Made by a program: the position numbers and the translations under genes. A DNA stretch of 64,000 nt from Dioszegia crocea (Eukaryota > Basidiomycota > Tremellomycetes > Tremellales > Bulleribasidiaceae), in contig BCKK01000005.1 in assembly GCA_001600615.1 (NCBI GenBank), forward strand, positions 310,001 to 374,000, given 5' to 3'. Of the stretch, positions 1 to 12,630 are shown one piece after another. The notes under the pieces are model-generated. The model did no database searches, was not told the origin of the DNA, and saw only the letters and a program-made list of their open reading frames with translations. Each line of letters begins with the position of its first letter. Position 1 is the first letter of the stretch.

Positions 1-152
1 CTGTAGCGGAGGGTCTGACGAGCTCGCCAGTTGCGCCTGTGGGTGGCGGGGCAGCGGCAGGTGGTGCGGGTGGTGGCGGTGGAGGAGGGGCACCAATGAG
101 TAGGGACGAAGAGGCTTTACAGAAGCGATTGGACGCGCTGAGAAGGGATTAA
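1..152 (+). CDS. C-terminal end of an ESCRT-III/IST1-like protein (5' part outside window)
   Basis: The open frame runs in from the left edge and ends at a TAA at 150-152. The visible 49 residues are a Gly/Ala-rich linker followed by a charged helix ending in ALQKRLDALRRD. That helix fits the MIT-interacting motif (acidic residues, then L-x-x-R-L-x-x-L-R/K) found at the extreme C-terminus of ESCRT-III proteins and IST1, where it recruits the Vps4 ATPase. The Gly-rich spacer before the motif is more like IST1 than a compact Snf7/Vps2 tail. The family call rests on this tail alone; the core domain is not in the window, so another MIT-binding protein is possible. Confidence 0.5.
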   Translation, partial: VAEGLTSSPVAPVGGGAAAGGAGGGGGGGAPMSRDEEALQKRLDALRRD

Positions 153-788
153 GGGCAGGGTCGGGCGAAGATAGGGTCAGGTGGCGGTTGTATAGCATGG
201 CGTGGGATCGATATCTAGAACACTATATACCCCTAGATCGAACATTGAGATACATCTTCAAACTTGCCGAGTAGCTATGTCTTCCACTGCGCAGACGTCT
301 CTACCTATCGGTCAACCGTACTCCCTTGCTGGGCACATACTACCTGTACTCGAGTAGCTGTAGATGTCTGCTGCGTGGGCGGTGGCCGGGATGATGGCAT
401 GCTCCGGACCGGACTTGCCTCTTGTAGCAATTCTCCCCTTTTGATTCCGCTGTTTCTTTATCTGATAAAAATGGTCAAGCAAGCCGAGAGCCGCTCCACC
501 AAAGATTAGTTACCATCGAAACTCCGCCCTGTCCCTGTCCCCATACCTCATCTCATACCCCGGCTACAGGACTCATACAGTTAGCTATCAGGCTCATAAT
601 ATTGTCCTTCCACGTAGGAATCTAGGGGGCTAGGTGTCAAGCTAGTACAGAAGGTAATATCTGGATCCCGGTGGATTCGACTCGACTTCGTAGTCCCCCT
701 CCATCCCTCCCTTCGCCGAGGCACCCTTTCGACATCGGGACTCCGCTCCTCTCGGATCTTCATCAGAGGGTTGTGAGACGTCTCAAGA
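153..788. other. intergenic region, 3' flank and promoter
   Basis: No supported gene. It holds the 3' flank of the left-edge gene and the upstream region of the Zn2Cys6 gene. An open stretch at 264-509 has no splice logic or protein-like composition. No clear TATA box is placed near the downstream start. Confidence 0.5.
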
Positions 789-3700
789 ATGTCGACACCG
801 GCAAAGCGGCCCCTCGGTGGAGAGTCGCGTAAGAACCGGTCGGTATCAGGTACTGAGAATGCCGACCTCACACCCGCGACGGGCGGAAGCAGGGATATCG
901 CCCGAAAGGGAAGTGTGGACAGTGATCGCGAATCCAAGAAGAAGCGAGTCAGTCTGAGTTGTGCGCAGTGTGAGTAGACTTTCCGATGTTCAGTCTCGTG
1001 AGGATCGTGCGGTATGCTCATTGTTCAGGTGCCAAGCGGAAGCAGAAGGTATGTTGACCTCGCTCCTGAACGATGACAGGATCGCTTTCAAGTGTCCGGC
1101 TTCGGTCGCGCGGATCAATGAGGAAGTCAAGCTGACGTTGGTAGTGTAATAGGGAGTTCCCGTGCAATCACTGTAAGTCCCGCTCTAACTCCGTCCGTAC
1201 CTCGACCCATACTGATCTGTCAGGTCTCGGTTAGTCCCATCTCTCACTGACGTGCCTACTCATACTCTGACTCAATACTGACATCACTTAAAGCTCGGAA
1301 AGTACCGGAGTTGTGCGTTCCATATAATCCAACCGCACCACCCGCCGTACCCCTCGATCCGGCAACGTCGGCACGGATCGACAGACTTGAGACTGTGCTC
1401 AGTTTCGTCGTGAGGCATCATGGCGGCCTGTGGGGCTATCGAGATGTCAAAGAGTGGATGCAGGGTGAGTCTCTGCATCTGGTGGTATTGAAGGGATTAC
1501 TGACAACACTCATAGTTGGGACTTTCCAAAAGCTCTTTCCGTCTTCGCCTTCAGGCACACCAAGGCCTTATCCCGATCTTGACTCGGAACGGGAACAAGA
1601 GTTTCGACGAGAGATTAAGTCTCTGCCCCGCCCAGGTGGGAGTGGTGTCAAACATGAGACACCGGCCAAGCAGGATGCGTTTGAGATGGAGCAAAGCCAG
1701 AGTGTAGGTGGGGATGAAGAGAGGTTGGAGCGTTTGGGCGAGATGGAGGGGTTGCCTGAATCGGTAAGTCAAGGTTTCGACAACTGTATAGGATATCTAG
1801 CTGATGGTCCAGATGGAATCACGAGGAAAGGTCAATATCAAACATGATGTGCACGGTACTCCGGCCGAAAACCTACAGCAACTCATTAGAGAGTGCGGGA
1901 TGAGCCCACACAAGGTCAGCTCGACGCGATCATCTTCAGTGTGTGTTCGCAAAAGCTGACATCAACAGCTAGCGGAACTGGTCCAAGAGCTCCCTCCCAA
2001 ACAGCTCGCCGACAAAATTATAAACTGGTTCTTTGTCAAACTCAATTTCGCTCGTTATCCAATCGACGAACGATCCTTCCGCGAATGTAAGCTATCCTGC
2101 TTGCCTTCATCACAGACACGGGTAGAGCTGATATGACTAGCATATGAAGACCTGTACAATCGCTCGACAGCCGTCGACCCATCTAATGTCCGAGCATTGC
2201 CATTGGTATTCATCGTACTTGCGCTCGCTGTCAGACTTGCGCCAGAAGAATGGGCAGGTAATGATGAGACGCGAAAGTTGAGCAGTCTGAGGATGTATTG
2301 GAGCTGTAAGTCCAGCTGTCCACACGTCGACGTTTGTCTGCCGTCACGGAGTGAGCAAGCTGACGACAATAGCGAGACGGAGTATTCTTATTGCGACTGC
2401 TGTGCAATCCGAGTCTATCGAGTTAGTGCTCAGTCGACTACTGGTCAGCCACCTCTTACGCTTTAGTCTTATTCTTCGATCATGCTGACTTTTGCAGAGC
2501 GCGATGTATCTCGTCACCATCCATGATCGCCGATTGACGGAATGCTGGTCTCAGCTCGGCGCGAGTTTGCGGACTGCCCAGGCTATCGGATTACATCGTG
2601 ATGGTGCAAAGCTTGGCTTGGAGTAAGAGTCCACTCCTTCGCCATTCACTAAAGCCGCGCTGACCTCATAGTCCTCATCAATCAGAGTATCGCCGTAGGA
2701 TCTGGAGTTATCTCTACCACGCAGATAAGCTGTAAGCTTGATGCCACCCTGGATGGATTATGAGCTGACAGGGCAGATACTCGCTAGTTCTGGGTCGTCC
2801 TCCAAGTATCTCAGATAGCTACACGGACACCCTGTAAGCCTTCTCTTAAACGTAGATGCTCGACCCACTGACCCCACAGTTCACCATCCAACGTCGATCT
2901 CTCAGCCTTCCATCCTTCACTCCCACCACCTACCGCCCTCCCCCTCTCTCAACCTACAACAGCGACATTCCTCATTCTCCGTCGATCCCTCTCGACCATC
3001 GTTGGCAATGTCGTGCACCATTTCCAAAAGCTTGACGAGCCGGCTAAATACTCTGATGTCGAGGCGCTTCAAGTTGAAATGGACCGTTTCATCGATGGGC
3101 TGCCGCCGTGCTTCAGGATGTATGATCCGGATAAGAGTATGGATGAGAGTGAGTGTCTGGTTTGAGGATCCGAAGCAAGGCGCTGATCAATAGCGCTGTT
3201 CTGGCTACCTGTTCATCGTTTCTCGCTCTTGTCGGAAATCATCATGACTACTATCATTCTACATGTGAATTAATCTATCCAAGCGCTGTAATCGGAATGA
3301 GCTGATATTTCAGCGACCTTGGCTCCTGAGAAGGCTATCAAGCAACCGCTATGCCGTGAGTTGTTAGCCAGTCTCATACCAGATCCAAGCTAATGTCCAG
3401 GCATCTCGCACCGCATGTTTCGAAATGGCCAAGCTGGACTTTGCACTCCGCACAGAGCATTACCGTGATGTGCCCGATCACAAGGTATATCAATCTCAAG
3501 GTCAATTCAAAATGTTCAACTCAGCCATGATTGCGGGCATTTCAGCAATTATTGACCCGCGCGGTCCGGATGGGGATACGATGCGACAGATCCTTGGAAC
3601 ATTCTTGGAACTTAATCCTTGGGCTGAAGTGAAGGGCAAAGACGAGACGACGAGGAAGGAAGTTAGGATCGTAAGTACAGCCTCCATCTCCAAGTTTTGG

Positions 3701-4703
3701 GCTAATGGTCAGATCCAAACTCTCTCTCGACGTGCTGCTCAGATATACGAAAAATCCTTTGCGCCCGGTGAATTCTCACCGCCTGAGCGTGATTCCGTCG
3801 GGCTCTTATTGGGGCTTCGAGAGGATAATGCTTTGGGGTCTACTACTGTCGCTGGATCAGGTCTACCCGGTCCGTCTAGACCCGCTGGTGAGAGGGGTTG
3901 GGCGCATTTGATCAATGGCAATAATCGACGATTAGACGGACAGGCCAGTCCGGGCAGCAGTGTACATGAGGATGATTCGCAGAGAATGTAAGTGTCGCCC
4001 TCTCTTTCAATTGGCTCAGTGTTGATCTAGCCCAGGCTTGATCATTGGCTTAATGCGAATTCATCTCTCGCCGTTGGATCACTCACCGGCCCATTTCCCC
4101 TCGATCCCTTACATCAAGGATCATTCATCCCTATGGCCCCTCCCTCCATACCTGGTCCGATGGGGATGCACCAAACTTTCCCGATGCCTGGAACACCTAT
4201 GGCGCCTCAAGGACCCTCGCGCCAGATGTCGTGGGATGGCGGGAATATGCACCGGCCGTCCTCGGCTTTGGGCGGGATGGGAATCGGCATGAACCCCCAA
4301 GGATATGCCGGGCAATCACCTATGCAGCCGACGATGATGTCGATGGCGCAGGCTCAGGCTCCGACGCCAGGAGGTTCGGGTATGGAAATGGGTCATGGAG
4401 GACATGGGCATGGTCATGGACATGTATCGGGGGATATGATGTTTGATTCGGGACTTATGGGCGGGATGGGCATGGGAATGGGAATGGGACCTGGAGCAGG
4501 GGCGGGATTTGGGATGGGTATGGGTATGGGGGATGTGCCGGTAATGAGTGGGGCTGGGGGAGAGAATGCGGATGAGTATTGGAATACACTAATTGACGGT
4601 GAGTACTGTTCCGTGTGTGCCTTGTGGGAACGAGGATGATACTGATTTGATAGGTATACTTGGGACGACTAGTGGTCTGGGAGCGGGAGGATCTAATGCG
4701 TGA
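789..4703 (+). CDS. Zn2Cys6 fungal transcription factor with Fungal_trans (MHR) domain
   Basis: A nuclear DNA-binding regulator. The N-terminus is basic and Ser-rich. The binuclear zinc cluster is spread over five exons: 789-969, 1029-1048, 1145-1172, 1224-1229 and one from 1294. Spliced, it reads C-x2-C-x6-C-x5-C-x2-C-x8-C, beginning CAQCAKRKQKC and ending LARKVPELC. The fourth exon is only 6 nt, and without it the fifth cysteine is lost. The middle (about 1860-3970) carries the helical fungal-specific transcription factor domain, for example ELVQELPPKQLADKI and LVFIVLALAVRLAPEEW, broken by many short introns. The tail (4130-4600) is a low-complexity Met/Gly/Pro/His region with GMGMGMG runs, probably an activation or assembly region. 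The last exon ends at TGA 4701-4703. The target genes cannot be told from sequence. The next gene converges 64 bp away. Confidence 0.85.
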
Positions 4704-4767
4704 CTATATACATACAGGACGAACGTGATGTATTGCTCGAAGCAATTGTGAGGATACGCTAGCTAAA

Positions 4768-6204
4768 CTAAAGACAGGGGTTCGTGTGATATGGACGGTA
4801 TGTCGCCAGAAGCTTTTTGTCTATCTTAGGCAACGCCGATACCGTGACTCTCTGCTCCTTGACATCAATGGAGACAGGCACTACGGCCAAAAGTTCCTCT
4901 ACGAGCCGGTTCGACTCTGGAACGCCGAGCAGTTCGAAGATAATATTAACAGGGTCTTTGTCGGTATAATGGAGCTGATGGGGCCAATTGGGGATGTCCA
5001 GGGTGGATTGCTGGATCTCTAATGCCAAAGCTAAAAGGGCGATTGGACTATTTTCGGGGTGGGCGACATCGTTACGTGACCCCGCTATCTTTTCGGCTGG
5101 AGCGATTACCATCGATTGTTTCAATTCGGGGAGAAAGTACGTTGCAGTAGGCCGCTCTTGGAGAAAGCGACCATACTTGGTGAGGTTCCCATCCTTTTCG
5201 ACGACGAGGCCAGCGAGACTTTTGCGGACCTGACCATGTCAGCGGACAAATCTCTCAGTGCGCTAGTGTCAGACTGTGGCGCCGTAGGAGAGCAAGTCGA
5301 TGACCATGGAGCGGAAAATGGAATGACTTACGTCGGCAAATGTCTCGTATTTCTTTTTTGAGTCCCCCCCACTCTCCTCATGCGCAATCTTCTCTTCTCG
5401 CAGTCCTGCTGCTTTCTCCTTCTGGTAGCCCTTCTTCTTCTTGTCCTCCGTCACCTTGACTTCTGGCCCCGACTCCCTCTTCCCGCCTAACCGCCTAACC
5501 GCCAGACCTATGATTGAGGCCCACAAAATCGGACGCTGGCATTCCATCGTTCTGACGTGACGAAGGCGGAGTACGTCAACATGATCCTCAAGAGTAGTCG
5601 CTCTTTCTTTCAGGTTATCGATCTCGCCCTGCAATGGTCAGTAAATCACTCAGAACAAAGAGAGACTGGCTGCCACCTCCTCTGGCCAATCCAGCTCATC
5701 CTGACCCAACATCGCATGCAGAATCTTCATATAGAACAACTTACTCGCAGGGCAAGACACTCCGGTTCTAAGACTCCGATTCGCTCAACAGCAGTACTGA
5801 GCTCGGACCGCGTACTTTCGAGCTTTGTTTGTGATAGTGCCAGGGCGGCGAGGATTGGAGTGGTTGCCGATGTCACCATTGCTCGCATCTGTTCTAGCAA
5901 ATCGTCTCGCGTCTCCATCTTCATTGTTGTCAGCACCGAACTTGTCCAATACTAATAGACTCACCTTGCTAACGGCGTCCTTCATCTTTACGAAGCCCGC
6001 ACCTCGCCCCATGAAGACCTGCCCCTGCATCTTCACCGCCGTGTAATCATCTCCTAAACCCAGCGCTTCGACAAGGTTCTGACCCTCTGCCAAGACGACT
6101 TCAATCTTATCCCCGCTCTCAAGCATGAAAACTTCTTCAGGTGGGGTGAGCACCCTGTCCGCCGGGTCAGATGGGGGAGAATGAGGAGGACCGGTGGTGG
6201 ACAT
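4768..6204 (-). CDS. uncharacterised coiled-coil protein, 390 aa
   Basis: Four exons joined by phase-0 introns: 6204-5965, 5918-5745, 5628-5332 and 5229-4768. This gives 390 residues. I do not recognise the family. The N-terminal 80 residues are Pro/Ser-rich and then form a compact beta-like segment (FMLESGDKIEVVLAEG). Exon 2 is a predicted coiled coil (DDLLEQMRAMVTSATTPILA). Exon 3 starts with another heptad-like stretch (EIDNLKERATTLEDHVDVL), then a short hydrophobic segment (ILWASIIGLAVRRLGG) and a Lys/Glu-rich region. Exon 4 is a globular C-terminal domain with LLALALEIQQSTLD and NIIFELLGVPESN. The hydrophobic segment is too short and charged at its edges to call a membrane helix with confidence. 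The start is the first ATG after an A/T-rich leader; the longer upstream frame lacks coding character. Confidence 0.65.
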
Positions 6205-6395
6205 CTTTGGAAAGATCTGTGGGAAGGTCTGGTGGGGTAAGGCGAGGAGGTAGTCTGACGAGTTCAAATGGAGCCTATATGATTGAAGTTGGAAGGATGG
6301 TATATAGGTGAGTTGCTTCGTGGGCCCTGGGAACGTTAAAGTGGCAAATAAACAGATATGACGTAATGTATATTCAGAATATGTAAAGATAACGC

Positions 6396-8213
6396 TCATC
6401 CCATCAACGCAATCATCTCCTCCTCCGTCAACGTCCCAATAGCCTCCTCCATCGCCGGATCCCCATACTCCGTCTCTGTTCCTTCCGTATCGACGACCGA
6501 TGCCGTGCTCACTGACGGGACAGGTATCGCCTTGTCCTTACTCGTCCCATCCAACGCTGCACCCTTAGTAGCGGGAGCAGAAGGAGCGGCATTCGGAGCC
6601 GCAGTAGGGACGGGTGTTGAGGGTATCGTAGACCGTACACTCTGACTCGCGACTGCTTCTCTAATTGAAGCAGGATGGAAGGTGGCGAATGTTAAATAAG
6701 AGGTATGACCCCTCATTTCGGGTTGGATACGGAGGAGGACTTGGGATGAGAGGGTGATTCCGGGTCGATTTGATTTCCGGGATGAGCCTGGGACAGCAGG
6801 GGCGGGTTTGGGTGCTGGGGCTGGTTCAGCAGCGGATGGTGGTGCCGCAGGAGCAGGGTCAGGGATAGTGGGAGTAGGTTGGTCGGGTTTCGATTTCTTG
6901 GTGGGCACATCATCTCCAGCCCCGTTACTCAACCCCTCCGCTTTCCTCTTCTTCGTCATATCCTCTTCGACCATTTCGGCATCTCCCTCCGCCGCCGGTT
7001 CCTCATCCTTATTCAATTCCTCCCTCAACATATCCCCTAATTCCATCGCCAAGTTTACTCCCCCAGGATCCGCCGCCAGACCCTTCTCTGTCCGTATCCG
7101 CTGTGCCTTCTCTCTCGCCGTGCGCATTTGGAATAACCGCCGTTCTTCCTTTTTCTTTTCGTGCGCTTGGAGATCGGTCACGATATCGTCGATGGACCGA
7201 AGGTGGTTTGCACCGGGTAGGGGAGGGGGTTGGAGTTCATGTGTGCGTATGAGTACTTCCTGTGTCGAGATGTCTGGTTGTCAGTCGCAGTTGTGTGAAT
7301 CGGATGGGAAACATACCTGAGAAGCCATGTTCGCGTAATGTTGAGACGGTCTTCAGGACTTGCTCGAGACATGGTGAGAAGCAACATATTTTGGTTATGA
7401 CGTCTGGTCGGAGTGTTTTGATCGCGTGTGGTATGGCCTCCCATGGAGCTGGTAGATCTAGAAATACTAGAGAGATCAGATATGAGACAGTGGGGACAGC
7501 AAGAGGTAGACGTACCAGCTTCGACATTGTCCACCTCCCCAAACCCATCTTTGCAGACATTCCGATGTTGTAGCCGGACGTTCGTCAACCCATGCTCTTC
7601 AAACTCCGCTCTGATGAATCAGCTCGAGCCTATTGCAAGACCTTCTGAGCTTACTTTGCCTTCTCGCATCGCGAAGCGTGATATTCGTAACTCCCCACAT
7701 ATCCCTTCCCACCCACAGCCCTCGACAACGAGTGTGTCATACTCCCACTTCCCGTTCCAGCTTCAATCACTTTCCCACCCGCCCTCACACCTAGTCGCAT
7801 TATGATGTAGGCAATGTCGGTCATATACAGGATCTGGGTTCGGTGAGGCAAGGACAGCGTCCAGAGTTCGGGAGTTGGGCGGAGGAGGTAGACGTAGCCT
7901 GATTGAGGAGCGGGAGAGTGCATCTGACTCGTCAGTACTTGGCCTTAGGTAGATCTTGATTGCATCAAATGATCTATTCAGCTGCGCAGACGTTCAACAC
8001 ACCTTCGAGCCATACTTCATCCCAATCATATCTTCATGCCTGTATCGACCGAATTTGTTGTGGAGGATCTCGCCAGGCGTGACTGTCAGAGCTACCATCT
8101 CGCTTCGGACCTGACGCTATCAGCTACAGCTCTTCTGTGCATAAGTGTCCTCTTCTCACCATGAAGAGGATGACCAGATCTCCGGCCTCAATGTGGATTT
8201 TGGAGTGAAACAT
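6396..8213 (-). CDS. TRM61: tRNA (adenine-58-N1)-methyltransferase catalytic subunit
   Basis: Catalytic subunit of the Trm6-Trm61 complex, which makes m1A58 in the T-loop of tRNAs, including initiator tRNA, in the nucleus. Exons begin 8213-8160 (MFHSKIHIEAGDLVILFM), 8110-8003, 7923-7655 and 7610-7516, with further exons to the stop at 6396. The early exons encode the family N-terminal beta domain (GEILHNKFGRYRHEDMIG). The Rossmann fold carries the SAM-binding loop VIEAGTGSGSMTHSLSRAV, and the conserved DLPAPWEAIPHA spans an intron at about 7457/7516. The C-terminal half contains a long Pro/Ala and Lys/Glu insertion before the conserved RGHTSYLTFATF segment and is longer than in S. cerevisiae. 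The acceptor near 7260 is uncertain: the reading phase favours one a few bases beyond the first AG. The gene is divergent from the importin gene. Confidence 0.92.
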
Positions 8214-8555
8214 CTTGATGATGCGCGGAAGAACGAGCTCCGTTCTCGAGATCCTGCCCACCGTTTCCGCTTATGAAAAAGCTGGGAGATGCTTGAAGAT
8301 GTGATCCTCTCGGTCGATCCAGCCTAGGCGATGCGACGTTGGTATGCTCAATGAATGCTTGTAGGAGGAAGTTTGCTTTGACAGTCTCAAAATTCCGTTG
8401 TAGGTGAAGCATGAAACAACAGGGCGTGACGTGTTATAGTTGAAGGTGTGATACTGGGGATGACGTAACGATTGGACGTGTTTCATGTTTTGGCGCGGGT
8501 GTCGCTACTTTTTCACGACTCTCTACTGTCCACCTACAGCACATATCGAGCCACC
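8214..8555. promoter_or_regulatory. divergent promoter region TRM61 / importin gene
   Basis: A 342-bp spacer between two outward-facing start codons. No coding character and no strong TATA box; CT-rich leader sequence precedes the importin ATG at 8556. Confidence 0.4.
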
Positions 8556-11500
8556 ATGAACGGGTCAGCGCAGAGCCTCAAGGGTCTGCTGCACTCCGTG
8601 TCGTATCCTTCATCAAATCAGAGCTATCTCACCGACCAGCAGACCCTCAATAACCTCTACAAGGAGCCTGGTGAGTGGACTTTCTGCTTGTGCAGCTTCT
8701 TGGTCCGTGCTGAGCTGGCTAGCATTCTTTCTGGCTTTGCAGGAATTAGCTCTCGATCGTTCGCTCTCTCAACCCGAAAGACTTCTCGCTGCCATAATCT
8801 CAGGGCGAGAGCTGAAGACTAAGTGGAGGAATAAGACGTGAGCCCTGTGGCTCCTACGTCGAACGCTAAGCTGATGATGCTAGTATCGTACCGGAGGCCC
8901 GAAAGCAGGATGTCAGACATCGCTTGTTCTCTTTTCTCGAGGAAGAAGACCTCCAAGTGAGTTTCCTCTTCCTTGAGCTCATGGATGGATATCCACTCAC
9001 CTCTAGATCGCTCGCCCTCAACTCGCCCTCCTGGTAGCTATCTCCCGCATTGAGCTACCCCGACAATTCCTGGAACTGCCGCAGCTACTTCTAAATCCAC
9101 TCCTTACATGTCTCTCACAGTTGACTTCCGCCGGCACGTCATCATCCACTGCAACTGTACTTCTCAACACCCTCTGGACGATCAATGCTCTCGTCAAAGA
9201 ATGGCGGCAAGTTAAGATTGCCTCTGGTCAAGAAGTCATGCGTGGACTGGAGAACGTCTTTGTGGAGCCTGTTGGTAAGGTATTGGAGATATGGGCGCAG
9301 AAGGAGGCAGCGGGGTCGTCGGATTGGGTCATCAGTGAAGCTGGGCGATACGCTTTCAAGTGAGTCTTCCTCTGGAGCGGATTCTCGGCAAGATATGTAT
9401 CCTAGCTAACCTTCACAGGATCCTGGCGAGATTTGGTCAGTGGCATTGGAGCAAAGCACAGAACCTTCAGATGCCCGAAGGAGTCCACCGAGTCAGTGTT
9501 CTAGACATTCTGAGTCAAGAGCCAGTGCTGATCGTTTAGATCCAGCAATTGGTTCAACACACCGCTCACCACGCCCCTATCCTCCACGCACATCGCTTAA
9601 GGGTAATCTACAACCCCAGCAATCCTCCAACAGACGGAGATAGAGCCAAACTATTACACTCCCTCTTGAAGCACTTACGCGCAATTGGGAAATGGTGGAG
9701 AACGATGATTGGGATAGATCCAAAGCGCTTCTGCGCTATAGATGGGGTGACGTCTGGGATCGGGTGGTGGTGGGGAGAAGTAGGCGGTGTGGTGGCGGGC
9801 AGTGATGGGGCTGTGGCCAATGAGGGTGAGCTCGAAGATGGTCAGGTGCAAAGTCAGCTGACGATTAGATACCGATGATGTGGCTTATCCAAAACGATTC
9901 CTCCTGCTCGGCATGTTGCTCTTCAAGGATATCTTACCGATTCTATCAGCAGAACACCCAGCCAGTAAGTTAGATGAGCGCACGCAAGCGCAATAGCTGA
10001 CGCGTTCAGTCTTCACGCCGGATTTCGTCCTCTCAGCTCTGCATCTTCTGATAGATAAGCTCCTTCCTCTGACATCGACCGACCTTGAGGCATTAGAGGA
10101 TGAGCCGGAAGAATGGTTAATCGGAGAGGGGGAAGACGAAGAGGCTTGGCAGTTCGAATTTAGGGTGAGCTACAATCTCCGCACCCGAGTGAACCCAGCT
10201 GACATCGTAGCCCTGTGCAGAAAGAGTACTGATGGCACTCAACAACGCTTGCAGGATGTTCCCCGCTGAGCAAAAAGTGATGGAGCCGGAGATGATCAAG
10301 GTGTTCCAACAAGCTGAGAGTAAGCCAGGAAGAGCGTAGAGTTTACTCAGTGCTTAGCTAACCTTCCAGCTCTACCGCCCGACGATCTACGTGCCATTCT
10401 ACGGAGAGAGGCTGTCTATTGTGCTCTAGGTCGACTCAGCAGGTCACTTAGCACATATGGCGGGATCGACTTCAACGCATTCTTGGCGCATACTTCAACG
10501 TGGTTGACCCAGGGGATTCCATTGTGAGCTAATTTGTGCTCTACACTGACAGTGGACCGAAGCTTACGCAATAGACATCGGATCCTGAAACGCCGCCTCG
10601 CTTGGCTGATAGGTCAATGGGTCACGTCAGACGAAGAATGTGCCAAATTGCATATGGTCTGGCAAACGCTCGTTCACCTCATCACGGAGAGGGGCGAATC
10701 GAGCGATATGGCCGTCAGGCTCAGTACGGCAATAGCAATGAAGGAGTGTGTCGATGTGAGCTAGAGTCAAACAAGGTCACCGCCGTGGACACAAGCTGAT
10801 TGTACAGCTCTGGGAATTGGATATCGCCTATTTCCAGCCGTATCTGGAACAGAGTGTGACGCAATTGTAAGCTATCGCGGGCAAATGATCGTGCCCCGAA
10901 GGAAGCTTACATATCAGGATGAAGTTGCTTGGTGAATCATCCACTCTGGGCGGGAAACGATACATCAACGAAACGATCAGTGTGGTGATTGAGCGAGTAG
11001 GCGATAAAGTAAGCTGGTGTTACGATTTGATGTCATCGTCACACAAAGCTGACTTGACAGATCATGCCGTTCATACCCACACTAGCACAGGCGATACCCG
11101 GTTTATGTGAGTTTGCAGTTTCACGTGAGCTAGGGATTCAAGCTGACATGTCAGGGCGCGGAGCCGGTGGCCTGGAGGGTGAATGGCTATTCAAAGCTTC
11201 ATTAGTAACTCTAACGGCGAATCTGGTTAAGGTTTGTCCTGCGTCTTTGCCATTTGAGGATTATGCTGACTCCCAGGCCGCCAAGGAATCATCAGGAAAC
11301 CTGATGGATCTCGTCATTCCTCTGATCGAGGAAAGTCTCCAGCCCCCCGCGAAGGATTTCTTCGAAGAGGATGGTATAGATCTGTGAGCTTGCACGCACG
11401 CTGAGGGAATGCGAAGCCAGCTAATGTTACAGATGGCAAGCAGGTCTACACAATGCCACATCACCGTATCAGCCTACGCGCGAGACGGGTCTGATTCGTC

Positions 11501-12630
11501 TCCTTCCCGGACTGGCCGGAGCACTGGGGAGTAATTTCGACTTGATGCCTTCTTTGTTGAAATTGCTGGATTCGTATCTTCTCCTTGATGCGACGGGAAT
11601 AATGCAGGTAAGTCGATCAGTTGAAGAAAACCCATCTGCCAATCGGGCACGCCCAGCTGATGACCCCAGTCTCACGGTCCAGCAATCTGTACAGCCCTCC
11701 AAACCGCCCTCTCAGCATCCAAGCCCAACTCTGAACACTCTAAACGCCTACTCGTCACACTCTCTCTCCTCATTCGTTTAACCCCCCTTCCAGCCCTCGC
11801 CCCGCTACTCATCAACTCGGGTTTATTCCAATTCACACTGCACGCACTGGAAGATGATAAAGCCGCCGGATTGATTCTCGCTGCGCACCTCGATATCCTC
11901 GCGAGAATAGCTATTTCGGATCCGACGGTGTTTCTGCAGATGGTGGGCGAGTGTGCGAGGCGAGAAGGACGGGATGGGTATAAGATGCTTGAAGAGGCGC
12001 TGGATGTCATGTGGCGGAATTTCGATTATGTTGCTGAGGCCCGAGGGAGGAAGGCTGTGGCGATGGGTGCTGCGGCATTGTTGACTACTGTTAGTTCGAC
12101 CATGCGCACGTTTGCTAGTGAGAGAGTGCGAGCTGATCAAATAGGGACATCAGCAATGCCTGGAGAGATTAGACGGCGAGTTCAGTGAGCTACATTCTCG
12201 ACCGCGAGGACAAGACATTTGCTGATGGCGTAGTGAACATCTTCCTGGATGTTTTAGGTGAAGTCCAGGCCTCGTCCGATGATGCTGGCAGAGCAGAGTG
12301 AGTTGTCAGGGGCGATTCGGGGATTCTTCGCACAGCTGACACTTCAGACCCTCGGTCCGACCGTGGAAAGATGAGCACTCGACAGAATGGGCAGATATAG
12401 ACGGTAAGCTTACGTGGTCCTGTCGTTCTTTGTGAGGCAGCCAAAAGCTGACTTGTCAAGGTACACCGGAAGGATCCCGGCGTGTTCAGCTGGAAGATAA
12501 TGATCCGGCATTTGCAATCCCCGTCAAGGCGTACATTATCGACTGCCTGCAGAGGACGCAGGGTCTGGGGCCATATTGGGAGAAAGCGGATGAAGGGGCG
12601 AGGAAGAGTTTGGAGAAGTTTTTGGCGTAA
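8556..12630 (+). CDS. KAP120: importin-beta family karyopherin, KAP120/Importin-11 type
   Basis: Nuclear transport receptor made of HEAT repeats, split into more than 20 exons. The N-terminus has the importin-beta N-terminal pattern: SLKGLLHSVSYPSSN, then ERLLAAIISGRELKTKWRNK, then RHRLFSFLEEEDLQIARLQ and VAISRIELPRQF. The middle shows the signature I associate with the Kap120 group, an acidic stretch EPEEWLIGEGEDEEAWQFEF spliced to RPCAERVLMALNNACR (intron near 10165). The C-terminus ends in YIIDCLQRTQGLGPYWEKAD with TAA at 12628-12630. The yeast protein is implicated in 60S subunit biogenesis and import of specific cargo. The total length is estimated at 900-1000 residues, usual for the family. 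Membership in the importin-beta superfamily is firm; assignment to KAP120 rather than another member rests on the acidic/RPCAERVL motif and on recalled similarity. Confidence 0.8.

Noticed and set aside
264..509. 81-codon plus-strand frame after the left-edge gene
   Set aside because: No coding character or homology recognised; random open frame.
6754..7320. 188-codon plus-strand frame opposite TRM61
   Set aside because: Mirror of the Pro/Ala-rich tail of TRM61; low complexity only.
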